DNA of 64,000 nt from Ascidia mentula (lineage: Eukaryota; Chordata; Ascidiacea; Phlebobranchia; Ascidiidae), in assembly GCA_947561715.1 (NCBI GenBank), contig OX387197.1, forward strand, positions 27,430,266-27,494,265, in the 5' to 3' direction. This document shows, one piece after another, positions 1 through 10,554 of the stretch. Numbering within the stretch: the first letter of the stretch is position 1; every line of letters starts with the position of its first letter. Position numbers and translations under genes: made by a program. Under the pieces are notes generated by a model. The model had not been told where the DNA came from, did not search any database, and saw only the letters and a program-made list of their open reading frames with translations.

Positions 1-1077
1 GAGAATGCATCTGGGACTTTCCTACTTACGTGAGAGAGAGTTTTTCAACAATTACGAAGTTGTGTGATGTAATTTATGACGACGAATGGTAAAAATCATT
101 GCTTGATTAACTGGAAATCACATAAACGCCAAATACACTTTTCGTATACATATGGTTTAGGCTTATTCACTGATTTTACTGAAGCCATTGATGAACACCC
201 TTGCATGGGACATTATTCACCACAAGAACCAACCAGGCCCCATATTACACTTTATCTAATGCTACACCATGCATTTCTAATACGTCCAAAAACAATTACT
301 TTAAAGCCATAGAAATCTACTTCGCAGTGTATAGTGTAGATGGAAAGTAACAACACAAGGTTAGGCATGCTGGGGATGTTAAATGTGGCAAGTTAACATA
401 AAATGTCTTTTAAAAAACTGTTGGTAAAATGTAAAATATACCGAGGCAGTTAATACTTTGCCAAACAAGGCAGTATCACCAAATCTAATAACTTGGTTCC
501 ACATGTTTGCTTCATTCACGAAACACGTCACATTTGCCGCCCAATAAGATGTTAAACATTGAGCGTTGAGTCGGTTGGTTTCATTACGCAATGGAAATAT
601 ACAAGGAATCAATTCTTGTGACAAACAGTTTGTGGTTTTGATGTGGTTTCACGCCCAGCATGTGACGTCACATGATAACTCCTACACGTTGTAGTTACGT
701 AAGTTACATCCGTGTAGAGAAAGAAGGCATGTGATTTGATGAGGTTTATTGTGATCACTGGTCAGATCAACACAAGCATTGGTGGTGATCAATAACTTCA
801 TCAGGTTTTGTTGTGCTTAGTTAAGGTGCTAGATATGATGGTGTTAATACTAATGAGAATGATGAGATTGTTAAAAGCAAGCTGCTGGTTTTTGTCAGAC
901 GTAAATAATGATTGATTACCAGAAATATTGAGCAAATACACACTTGCCACGTTCAATAGCTTCGGCTATTTGCTAAACAGAACACTTTTGTTATGACCAT
1001 AGAGAATAACTAATGATCAACCAATAAAAACGAAAAAAGAAAATAAATTTCATGACTTGCTGGCAGAAATAATGTTC
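1..1077. repeat. Duplicated 3'-flank cassette, then intergenic DNA
   Basis: Bases 1 to about 640 closely match 27591-28260 and in part 22571-22770. In those other places the block lies a few hundred bases downstream of a receptor tail exon. It is therefore probably the 3' flank of another receptor gene just left of the window (inference). The rest, about 660-1077, is AT-rich intergenic sequence in which I see no gene. The short open frames here (76-312, 379-624 minus) have no recognisable domain. Confidence 0.6.
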
Positions 1078-1123
1078 CACGTTGGCTGTGTTTAGGGTTG
1101 ACAAATGTTAGAAAGTTATTGCA
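1078..1123 (+). promoter_or_regulatory. Conserved 5'-proximal block before leader exons
   Basis: The 45 bases before the ATG, containing GTTGGCTGTGTTTAGG then GTTATTGCAATG, are nearly identical upstream of the leader exons at 6361, 19349, 35211 and 60652 (blocks about 6313-6360, 19300-19348, 35165-35210, 60604-60651). This is probably 5'UTR and core promoter shared by A- and B-class genes. A larger block of about 250 bases further upstream is also shared (about 6005-6230, 18955-19200, 34820-35060, 60260-60520). The transcription start is not visible. Class C genes and the 30555 and 38951 genes use other upstream sequences. Confidence 0.5.
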
Positions 1124-4100
1124 ATGCATGTGATTGCGTTGTGTTTGCTTGGCTTTCCTGGCATTCTGTCACAAACTTGGCACAAGTTAAACGACTACAG
1201 GGAATATTTCATCGGACCTCAAGTTAATTCATACACAGAAGCTGCAACAGCATGTAGTTCACACAATGCACATCTCGCCAGTATTAAAACAACAGCTATA
1301 TTCAACTTTCTGGTTGGAAATATTGGAACAGTTACAGGTGTTTAAAAATCACAATACAACATTCTTCTTAAAACCCTAAAATGAAGTGTTGTCAGTATTA
1401 TGATGTTTTGGCCATATTTGTATGATCAATTTTTAAATATGTCAACTTGAAGTTGTATCGTAGGTAACAGACGATATAAGTTTCATTTACTTATAACATC
1501 CAACTATCAACGCGATGTAAATTTTGCAAAATAATTGTTTCTTAAAAAATACAATGTAGGCTAACGCTTGCGAAGAGGGAACCATTAGGATTTAAGCACA
1601 CACAAAGTTGGCATACCTGTGTGGGTCATGCTGGTGATATATAACAAATAGATATAAGTTTTTGGTTATTTATGCAACAAGAAGCGTACTAATATGCGTG
1701 AAACTGCAAAATATAATACATATATGCTAATAGAAAACAGTTATCTGACATAGCTGCATAAACTATAAAGTGAATAAGCAGAATTTACCATATTACTGTT
1801 CACCTACAAACCCACAGTCAGGGATAAATTTCCAGTGTCTGCAATTATTAAACGAGTAAATATTAAGGTTCCAAAATGTCTTTAGATAACTTTTATCGTA
1901 GCTCGCAAACGTAACATGTATGATTATTAAATTTTGTACAAATAAAGCAACATCATGGTGTTTTTTTTAGCTTCTCCGTATTCGTTTTACATCGGAGCAG
2001 CACGAGTTGCAGGAACAAACATCTATAAGTGGACGTCGGATGGATCAAATATAAACAATGGACAGTGGGCAGTAAACGAACCGATCGCAATAGGAGCAAA
2101 GTATTGTGTGATAATGGGTTCATTAACTTCACTTGATTCAACATACAAGTGGAGAAGTATCGAATGCAATGTTGCTTCGAGATATATTTGTCTGCGTGTT
2201 ACAAAACGTAAGTGGAAACCGCAACTATACTGTTGAGGTCACGCCTCAATACGTACGGCGGCAACAATGCGCTTGCATGCCACAGTCGCGTGATGCGTGG
2301 AATGTGTCGCAATCCTTTCCACGTGATTATTATTTGTGCGTGTTACTTGAAATGCAATTAATTTCCCTTTAAATGCGTGTGTGCAGTACCTTGTTTCCAT
2401 TCTATGATTTGCAACTATACGAACAAAATATAAAGAAACACAACATACATGTAGGTTTATTAACTACGTTTGCAATTTTTTTTTAAAGATGCCTTTGTAA
2501 AAATCAACCAGATGCTTCGTTGATAGTCGCTCGTCTGCGGTTTTCCAGTACGAAAATTTTTTTTCAAGTATAATAAAGTGTTTTTTGGGCCGGAACTAAA
2601 CCGAACCCCTGAACCGATATGAGCGTTTTATTTTCGTGAACCGGAGCTGAACCCGAACCAGTGAATTGAAAACTGCAAAAACCCAACCGGGAACTGAACC
2701 AGATAACTTAAATCGAAATAAATGTGTTTTTAGACTAATGCGTCTTTGCGTTGCTTTTCCATTGAATAATCAAATAATTCGTTTGTGATGTAATAGTCTC
2801 TATTTGAAGTACCAGCATATTAAGCGCCGGTGATTCATATATCTACCTATGGCTCGCACTCAGTGATAAAAAACCACATGTATTTGGTGACATAGTCGTT
2901 TTAGTTGTTGACTGGTGAAATTGCTTTAAACTGGAACTTTATCTACACCTGTTAGGTGTCAATTTACGTATCCGAAGCCGGAACTGAACCGAATAATAAA
3001 AACTTTCAAAAACTGGAATCGGAACTAAATCTGTATGAGACAAACGATTTGAATCTATTCGGTTCTACTTCAATAACCATCTTACAAAATTAAACTTTCA
3101 TGAAAACACTTTTCAATGGCATTTGAACTAGAAACATGTAAAAACAAAATTCTATAGAATGCACATCGCACAGACATAGCTTTCTTTAAATTTGCATTGA
3201 GTTCACATTCAAGCAAAAGCGGAAAGAAAAGATTCTTTGTTTTGTGAATTGCAGCCCCGAGCACAATCTCTACAACAACTACTACAAAGAAAACAACTAC
3301 AACATTAACAACAAAAACAACAACAACAGTATCACCTCCAACTACAAGTGTAACTACAACCACTTTACAAGGAAACGACGAAACAAACATAAAAGTTTCC
3401 ACTCATAATGTCAGAGACAACACTTCAACCATATCAGGTATAATATTTGGTTGTTTGTTTTCAAACTAAACACTGAAAGTCGTGTATGATATTTAACTGA
3501 CAACCAAATATCATCATGGGGAGAATTTTCAAATTTGTGAGCATACTTCGTCATGCATAAACAACAGTCAGTATACAACGTACGGTATATTCAGTGGGCA
3601 GCATTTCCTGTAATCGAACTTAATATTTCGTGAATAAAACGGTGTTATGTCTTGTTGGACCGAAAGGCGATTACAACCGTCTTAAACATGTCTCAATTGG
3701 ATAAATTCAATAACATTTTTTATATCGAAGCTTTTGCAGTGAATATTAACCTGGTTTAAAATAACCTAAATGAATATGAGAATCATGATCATACCACAAT
3801 CACAGAAGTGATAATTTCGGGGTTAAAATCTTCCAGTCTTGGTATATAAAACAATTTGACGGGGCTCAGTTCTGACCAAATGATGCGGGCTGTGGCCCAA
3901 CATGTTCAGTCACTTCTCCAACAGGAGTTGATACGAATTCACCATCAAACGTCACGGATTCTTCATCTATCGTTGGTGCAGTTGTTGGGGTTGTGATCGT
4001 CATCATCTTATTAATCCTCGCCACTGGATTGGTTTTATGGAGGAAACGCAGGTAAAGTTGTCAGTATGACGTAACAATGGCTTAAATGTTGTTGGCGCCA

Positions 4101-5010
4101 TCACTTCTTACATTGACTTTACTTTTCACCAGAGCTGGGAACGAACAGATTGGCAACAACACATTGGACGGAGAAGCGACAGGTAAGTTGAGGATATTGA
4201 AGTTTGTGATGGAATAATTTCGTGTATTTGTCCATTCTTCGTTGGGATAAATTTGTAAATGGATTTGACATAGAAACGTTTCATGCAACCGCTTGATAGG
4301 TCATGAGTTCAAACCTTACCGGGAGCTCGTTTCGACTTTCGAGAAAAAGTGGTTGATCCAACTTGGCTGCAATGCCAGTAAATCTTCTGGATTTAAAATT
4401 TATAGATGTTCTTTACACAAAACAAATGCATTTCTCAAAAACACAATCACTCTCCACTACTACGTATGCACTTTACCCGTAAACTTACGAGCAAACTTTA
4501 TTACATAAAATTCTGGACCCAAACATTGCTATATTTTGTTTCCAAGCACAAGAAACCACCCCAGCCCCAGCCCCAGCCCCAGCCCCAGCCCCAGCCCCAG
4601 CCCCAGCCCCAGCCCCAGCCCCAGCCCCAGCCCCAGCCCCAGCCCCAGCCCCAGCCCCAGCCCCAGCCCCAGCCCCAGCCCCAGCCCCAGCCCCAGCCCC
4701 AGCCCCAGCCCCAGCCCCAGCCCCAAACCCAACCCAAGCAGAACCGATCTACGCAACCGCAAAACCACGAAAGAAGAAAAACCAACCAAAAACAGGAACC
4801 TCATCCAGGGTTGAATCTACCAACGAAGCGGTTTACGACCAAGTTAATAATAATGAGGAATGTGACACGTACGACCACCTCCACCACACAAGCTTACATG
4901 CACAAACTTATAACACGGAAGCACGTGGGTACAACGATGACGTACTTACATCACGTGAATGCACTGGTGCGGAACAAACTTATGCGATTGTTAAGAAAGG
5001 AAACGAATAA
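1124..5010 (+). CDS. C-type lectin-domain receptor, class A tail (intact, 429 aa)
   Basis: Six exons: 1124-1337, 1971-2207, 3255-3437, 3910-4051, 4133-4182, 4547-5010; GT-AG introns, phases 1,1,1,2,1. Residues 1-16 are a signal peptide ending before QTW. The CTLD (about 17-150) has four canonical cysteines, FYIG for the WIGL motif, NGQW, and EPI/KWRS in place of the calcium ligands EPN/WND. A Thr-rich stalk follows (about 151-230), then a membrane segment (about 232-255) with GxxxG (GAVVG) and WRKRR stop-transfer. The tail has 27 Pro-Ala dipeptides (281-334), then YATA (344), YDQV (372), YDHL (384) and YAIV (421). YDQV and YDHL are eight residues apart, as in an ITAM, but Val replaces Leu/Ile at the first site. 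The role is probably as a cell-surface recognition receptor with phosphotyrosine signalling; the ligand is unknown. The intron 2208-3254 is longer than in paralogues and carries extra repeat-like DNA. Confidence 0.85.
2560..3075. repeat. Repeat-like insertion in intron 2 of the first receptor
   Basis: This part of the intron is absent from the matching intron of the 20205 gene (20852-21012, only 161 bases). It contains several degenerate copies of CCGGAACTGAACC-like words, on the + strand. I cannot assign a family and see no clean terminal repeats. Confidence 0.35.
4559..4720 (+). repeat. (CCCCAG)27 in-frame coding hexanucleotide array
   Basis: There are 27 uninterrupted CCCCAG units inside the last exon of the first receptor. 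In the receptor frame they encode 27 Pro-Ala dipeptides; the Gln-Pro, Pro-Ser and Trp-Gly readings are other frames. Because the unit is 6 bp, length changes preserve the frame. Sibling genes have 13 units (17510-17587) or only short CCCCAAC versions. The complementary strand is GGGGCT, which could form G-quadruplexes (inference). Confidence 0.95.
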
Positions 5011-6312
5011 GAAGTAATAATGGAACAATTTTGTCAAGATTTAAGTCGCATTGCGTTGTTTCTTCCGGATTTTTATTTCACAATCCCATGAATGACGTCA
5101 CAATCTCTGTGTGGATGACGTCACAAATTTATTGAACAACTTCCACCGCTGTGGTCTGTAACTAGACATTTATTTAGTGTTTTTCTGTGATGGTTATTTT
5201 ATGATGTATGTGTTTAAAAATTTATTACTGTGTTTAGTTTTGAAGTAAAAACATATTTACTTTATTATGCGTGTTTATGTCTTCGTTCGCTAAGACAGAA
5301 GCGATGACGTCAGTTTGCTTTTCCTTGGTGCTACATACAACTGTTATTTAACTGTGTACTTGCAGGCAAAGCTGTTGATATCTGGAAGTTTCATAAAGTA
5401 ATCAACAGTGTGGAATTAGTGTTGCCGGAAAAACAATAGCATCTCTGCAACATTATGTGCTATGATGCATATGACAACGACATTGGTGACGTCACGTTTA
5501 TACGCAAATCTTCGTCAACCCGACACATTTCCAGTAGCCTCTGGGTTCAAAATTACGTAATTCAGGATTTTACGTTGCGGAACTTTTAGGAAATTCGATT
5601 GATTTTAAAATTGCACTGACACACTCAGCTCATATCTGTACAAGGAAGATGTGAGGATGTGGGTTTCCTTCTTCCAGATGTAACACGTGGGTGATGACGC
5701 ATAACAACATCACGTGACTGCAATGTTGGTACAGAACAAACTTAACCTCACGTTTGAGAAACATCAAAATTAAATTTTGATGTTGCTGGAAGCACTTGAA
5801 TATCGCTCTGTCGTATCGAAATCATGTTCTTGATTAGAAGTATTTCCCTGTATATAATGTTTCAAGTGTGAAGGCGTGTTTGTATTCCCAAGATAGAACT
5901 CCCACACACCGATTCATATCCGTACACATAACCATGCAAGCTGATATGTATAATATGCGGCTCAAATAAAGTTACCTTTTAACAGTAGAAATATATAAAA
6001 GTTAGAAATCAGATTGTGGACGGAGAAACAGGAAGGAGTTTACTTCGTTAAGGAACGGGGGATCTACCTGGGAGAAACACGACATTCCCGACTGTGTCAA
6101 CAATGCTGGGTATACCGGATACCTCAGGGTCCGGAAACTTTCAAGTACAAAGTTCTTCTGTGTGAGGCATTTTGTTTAATTGTGGAAAATGAAAATATCG
6201 CCTCTGAGAAAGATGATGATTAAAATAACGTGAAAGATTTTTGGAACCGACAAACCGGTTAAACCATAACCATGTATTTCATCAACTACAATAAATTGCT
6301 CAAATTAATCAA
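5011..6312. other. Shared 3' flank and upstream block, no gene seen
   Basis: Sequence after the stop is a cassette repeated downstream of other class A genes (about 17988-18880, 33405-34740, 59183-60220, and inverted at about 62820-63208). It includes paired TGACGTCA palindromes and a module around 5310-5450 that recurs at about 18290-18410, 33705-33835, 34005-34125 and 59465-59590. From about 6005 it becomes the block shared upstream of leader exons. The open frame 6014-6223 lies in that block and shows no domain. Confidence 0.6.
5093..5123. promoter_or_regulatory. Paired CRE palindromes (TGACGTCA x2) downstream of stop
   Basis: Two perfect TGACGTCA palindromes lie at 5093-5100 and 5116-5123. 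Pairs with starts 21-23 bases apart recur downstream of other receptor tails: 11499 and 11520, 15415 and 15436, 33488 with a one-base variant at 33511, 59264 with a variant at 59287, and inverted at 63096 and 63119. Single copies occur at 22385 and 27400. TGACGTCA is the consensus for CREB/ATF-type bZIP proteins. Whether these act as regulatory sites, or are carried along by cassette duplication, cannot be told from sequence. Confidence 0.5.
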
Positions 6313-6360
6313 CTCCACGTTGGCTGTGTTTAGGTTGACAAGTGTTAGAGAGTTATTGCA

Positions 6361-8225
6361 ATGCTTGTGATTGCTTGGCTTTCCTGGCATTCTGGCACAA
6401 ACTTGGTACAAGTTGAATGACTACAGGGAATATTTGATCGGACCTCAAGTTAATTCATATACAGAAGCTGAAACAGCGTGCAGTTCACACAATGCATTTC
6501 TCGCCAGTGTTAAAACAACAACAGAATTCAACTTCCTGAAAGGAAAGATTGGAACTGTTACAGGTATTTGCAATGCTTGAAACCAGTAGTAAATTAATTG
6601 TAGTTGATTGTTGGTTATTTTGCAACCTTAAAAACGTTCAAAAATAGTTATTACAGTTCGTCTTTTTAAAATATGCCCTTGAATTTGGTTTGAGTATCGA
6701 CTTTCAACAAAGCAGATTGTTTGCTTGTGTAATGAAAGTTACGCTGAGCAGCTGTAAATCTTCCTTGTTTCTAAATTATTTTTTCGATTCTTCTGCTTGT
6801 TTGAGGTCCACCATATTCATTCTACATCGGAGCAACACGAGCTGCAGGAACAAACATCTATAATTGGACGTCGGATGGATCAAATATTAAAAATGGACAG
6901 TGGGCAAATGGAGAACCGATCGCAACAGGAGAAAAGTATTGTGTGATAATGGGTTCATTAACTTCACTTGATTCAACATACAAGTGGAGAAGTACGGAAT
7001 GCAATGTTACTTCGAGATATATTTGTCAACGAATACCTAAAGGTAACTCGCAGTATATTCCATATAAACGACACAGAAAATAAATGTTGAAATTCTGTCT
7101 TCTTTGTACCTTTTAGCTGCTACAACAACGACCACAATTGTAAAAAACACCAAAAGTACAACTTTAACCAGCTCAGGTAAATCAACATTAACCAGTGTGA
7201 ACACAACCACGGGTTCCCAACCAATCACTTTACCGGGTTAAATTATTATTTGTTATAAAGAAAACATTCACAGTCAGTCTTACGCCGACAAAGAATTAAG
7301 TTTACTTTTGACTACTTTTATATGTACCTTTATATCATAACCCTAAGTTGTTTGTCAATAACGATGTGTTCGTTTTCACTGATATATATTTCCAGGCATC
7401 GTCATCATCGCTAAAAAAGCAACGCAGTTTAAACAAAAATAAGGAAAAAAATACGGACTTTTTAATACTGACGATGCCAAGAAAGTCAAAGATATATTTC
7501 AGCGATAACAAAAAGAATTAGGGTTATAAGCTCAATATAAACAACAACAACTTTAACAACATTTTCTAAATGCACTTATTTTAAAACACAAATCACTGAC
7601 GTACGTTCTTTGTTGTATTTTGTAGCAACTTCAACAAACAACAACAGTTCGTCGGCTGTTACCGGGGCAGTGATCGGAATAATCATGTTCATAATCATCT
7701 GTGTTGCTGTTGCCTTCCTATGGTGGAAAAAACACAACAGGTGAATAAACGTTCGTGATTTAATTTAAACGTGAATTTGGAGCATTTAAAACTATCTGTG
7801 CATTTAAACTTGTTGACAGAAGCAACCAAGAAACCAGCGACGAGCAGACAGATGACAAACAAGTTGATGGTGAGGAAGCAAATATCATAAAATGTTCCTT
7901 AGACAGTTATTTTCCTTCTGTTCCTGTTCCATAGTGGGATGCTTTGTGGAATAGTTGCATCTAGGGTTCCTCAACTTTCAACTCGATAACAATATAAAAA
8001 TACGTTGGATTCATTTTCATACGATTTACAGCCTAAGTTGTTCAAGCAGAAGAAGCCAATGGTGACCCCAATGAACCGACTTACGCGACCGCTAAACCAC
8101 GAAAGAATAGAAACCAACCCGACTCTGTGGCGCCACCACATGACGAAGTTTACAGCCGCGTGGGAGAGGAACGACGTGGGGATGATGATTACGATACTCT
8201 GCATTGCTCTGGATCTCGACGATAG
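6361..8225 (+). pseudogene. C-type lectin-domain receptor, class B tail, start codon out of frame
   Basis: Exons: 6361-6563, 6806-7042, 7117-7176, 7626-7740, 7820-7869, 8047-8225. Compared with the leader at 35211, 11 bases are missing from the signal-peptide codons. The conserved ATG at 6361 is therefore out of frame with the CTLD, and TGA at 6368 closes the correct frame upstream. The rest is open: CTLD with NGQW, EPI and YKWRS; a short Thr-rich stalk; a membrane segment with GAVIG and WWKKHNR; then a tail with YATA, EVYSRV and an acidic DDDYDTL. The last motif resembles the hemITAM (acidic residues then YxxL) of vertebrate CLEC-2 and Dectin-1. Either the gene is recently inactivated, or an unseen upstream exon supplies a start. 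A longer stalk exon ending at a GTTAAA donor near 7239 is possible. Confidence 0.7.
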
Positions 8226-8874
8226 AAACGTGATCAGATGCAACATTTCCAATACATTCATCATTTTTGTAAGTTAGTTTGATTCAACAAGAAGCTTTTC
8301 TCTGCTCAGAATTCTCACCACATTAAGCAGACATCACAACCACGATACATAGAAATACAATACGAAAAATTTTCTGATTAACGATCTATGAGTTTACTGC
8401 AGACCCACATGCTTTTTATTGTATGTGTTTTATTGTATTTGTTTGTTAAGTTTAAACATTGTCGTATTCAAATAATCTGATACTCCTGATGATTTAGACA
8501 CTATTAATTTTATGACCAGCCAAACGAAACTAAACAACATGAAAGCCAGCAAACAACAGACTGGTTCCATAGAAATCGTCACTAAGCCACCAGATGTGTG
8601 GGGACGTGAGTCGTTGTGAAAATAAACTCCCACGTTTAACAAACATTGATCCACATCCGTATATTGTGTGATTGTGTCTGATGGGAAGGTTGGTAACACG
8701 ATGATAAACACGGTTTAGACTTTACGATGCAGGAGACAGAAGTCATGAAGAGACAGGCAGTGAACTAATACATTCTAAACTTACGTTGCCTGGGAACGAA
8801 ACAAACCAGATATCTTTTCAACAATAAATCTCATTTATTTAACGTTTATTTTCACTCCTATTCAGCCCGAGGTC
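8226..8874. other. Intergenic, no gene seen
   Basis: The first part resembles sequence after the class B stop at 62361 (for example the stretch near 8400-8480 against 62560-62640). The minus-strand open frame 8430-8711 has no recognisable domain and no paralogue with conserved reading frame, so I treat it as noncoding. The last 50 bases precede the class C leader at 8875. Confidence 0.5.
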
Positions 8875-10554
8875 ATGGAGTTCGTTGTTGTTTTAAGTTT
8901 ACTTTTGCTTCCTTGTGGTTTCGCACAAACTTGGCACAAATTTAATGACTATTCAAGTATAGTGAATACTACGAATATTTGATCGGACCTCAAGTTAATA
9001 CATACACAGAAGCTGATGCAGCATGCAGTGCACACAATGCACATCCAGCCAGTGTTAAAATAACAGATGAATTCAACTTCCTTGTGGGAAAGATTGGAAC
9101 AGTAACAGGTGGGAGAAGTGAGAATGGACAACAATCATATGTGCGTAGGTCTAACACTTTTTCCGGTAATTTTTATTCAAGCGTACCCAGTTTTGAATAA
9201 GCTTCCACCTCCCACTGGCGTACATTGAAAACCAGTAACAAAGTTGAGATAATTAAAATTTAGATTGAATGCAGAGAGGAAGCCTTTAACCACGAAAAAC
9301 ATCATTACTGATTACAAAGTTGAAGCAAAAATTTAATGATGTTTTTAAGATCATGTTTATTTTGTATGTTTTGCAGCCTCCCCATATTCGTTCTACATCG
9401 GAGCAAAACGAGGTGCAGGAACAAACATCTATAAGTGGACGGATTGAGGAAATGTTGTCAATGGACAGTGGGCAGCAGAGGAACCGATCGCAACAGGAGA
9501 AAAGTATTGTGTGATAATGGGTTCATCAACTTCATTTGATTCAACATACAAGTGGAGAAGTACGGAATGCAATGTTGTTTCAAGATATATTTGTCATCGT
9601 ATCGTAAAAGGTGAGTTAACAGTTGGCAACAGGGGAACCGATCGCAACAGGAGAAAAGTATTGTGTGATAATGGGCTCATATCATTGAACGATTGTTGGG
9701 CTAAACATGTAATTCATTTTGTATAAAAGTGCAACGACAATAACAATTATCGGTATATTTTCTGTGTTTAAGCCTCCACAACTGTTAAACCAAGTCCAAA
9801 CACAAGCAACACAACAACCACATATTTTTCCACCAAAACCAAAACAACCAGTTCTACACAAACCACCATCACAATGGAACCAACCACCACCGAATCTGAA
9901 CCAAAATTTTTTACCACCACTTCCATACGTTATTAAATCGATTCTTATGTTAAATATTGAAACCACATTTAAACATGATCCCTGTTTCAACAGCAATCTA
10001 CAATGGTTCATCGGACGAAATTATCAACAACATTTCAAGGATAGTTACTGTATTAGTCGTACTTGTGGTCATTGTCATCGTATTGAATATCGCCAAGATG
10101 ATTTTCTTCTGCTGCTGGACAAAACACCAGTAAGCAGCCACATAAAAACCTGCTTATATCGGACAAAATTGTTTCAGTTTAAAAATTACCATAAACATTT
10201 CGACGAAGTTTCAACGTTAAAAAGCAGGAACGTTGTTCCTTTAACTTGTGATTGCTGGTTTTCAGTGATGTAAATAACGTTAAATTATAGAAAGGTTTAA
10301 ACTTGCTGTTCATATTCGCAAGAGCTGGTCATCAAACCAACCATGGGATAGGGACCAGACCTATTGGTAAGTGAGGATATTTTGTTGGGAAACTAACATA
10401 AAAACCTCCAGGTTATATCGTGTGGTTTAAAGTGAATGTTACAGAGGATGGAGATGAAACATACATAGTTCCACAAACCATTCCATCAACCAACCAACAC
10501 CAACCTATAAACAACCAACACAAACCACCCAGAAACACCAAACCACGACTATGA
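8875..10554 (+). pseudogene. C-type lectin-domain receptor, class C, multiply broken
   Basis: Exons by alignment to the class C gene at 12925: 8875-9108, 9377-9610, 9773-9928, 9994-10129, 10323-10366, 10412-10554. A good signal peptide (MEFVVVLSLLLLPCGFA) starts it. Three lesions follow. A 17-base extra segment in exon 1 after the NDY codons leads to a TGA. In exon 2 the usual DGSN is replaced by Asp-stop-Gly-Asn. One extra A in the tail exon shifts the frame and stops at 10552, before the YDVI, YVNK and YMKV sites. The stalk (Thr/Pro-rich) and membrane exon (VLVVLVVIVIVL, then Lys) remain open. A 54-base copy of CTLD exon 2 sits in the intron after exon 2 (9627-9680). Probably a dead gene; a soluble or truncated product cannot be excluded. 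Confidence 0.7.
9627..9680 (+). repeat. Ectopic CTLD exon-2 fragment inside an intron
   Basis: These 54 bases copy the NGQW-GEP-CVIMGS coding core of exon 2 but lie 17 bases past the donor of exon 2 of the class C pseudogene. The sibling intron at 13607 lacks them. The copy reads CAACAGGGG where the gene's own exon has CAGCAGAGG, so it matches sibling genes better at its left end. This points to template switching or gene conversion from another copy, with an AGTTGG-like microhomology at the junction. Confidence 0.8.

Noticed and set aside
4406-5017. Gln-Pro, Pro-Ser, Gly-Trp and Gly-Leu repeat proteins read from the CCCCAG array on both strands
   Set aside because: Only the Pro-Ala frame continues into the tail shared by all class A receptors; the others are alternate-frame readings of a 6-bp repeat.
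7390-7530. Inverted words GGCATCGTCA and TGACGATGCC in the class B stalk-membrane intron, considered as a riboswitch-like or regulatory hairpin
   Set aside because: Present only as a short imperfect hairpin and largely missing from the 60652 gene; more likely a decayed small repeat.
8430-8711. 93-residue minus-strand open frame
   Set aside because: Hydrophobic but not conserved in the related flank near 62560-62700.
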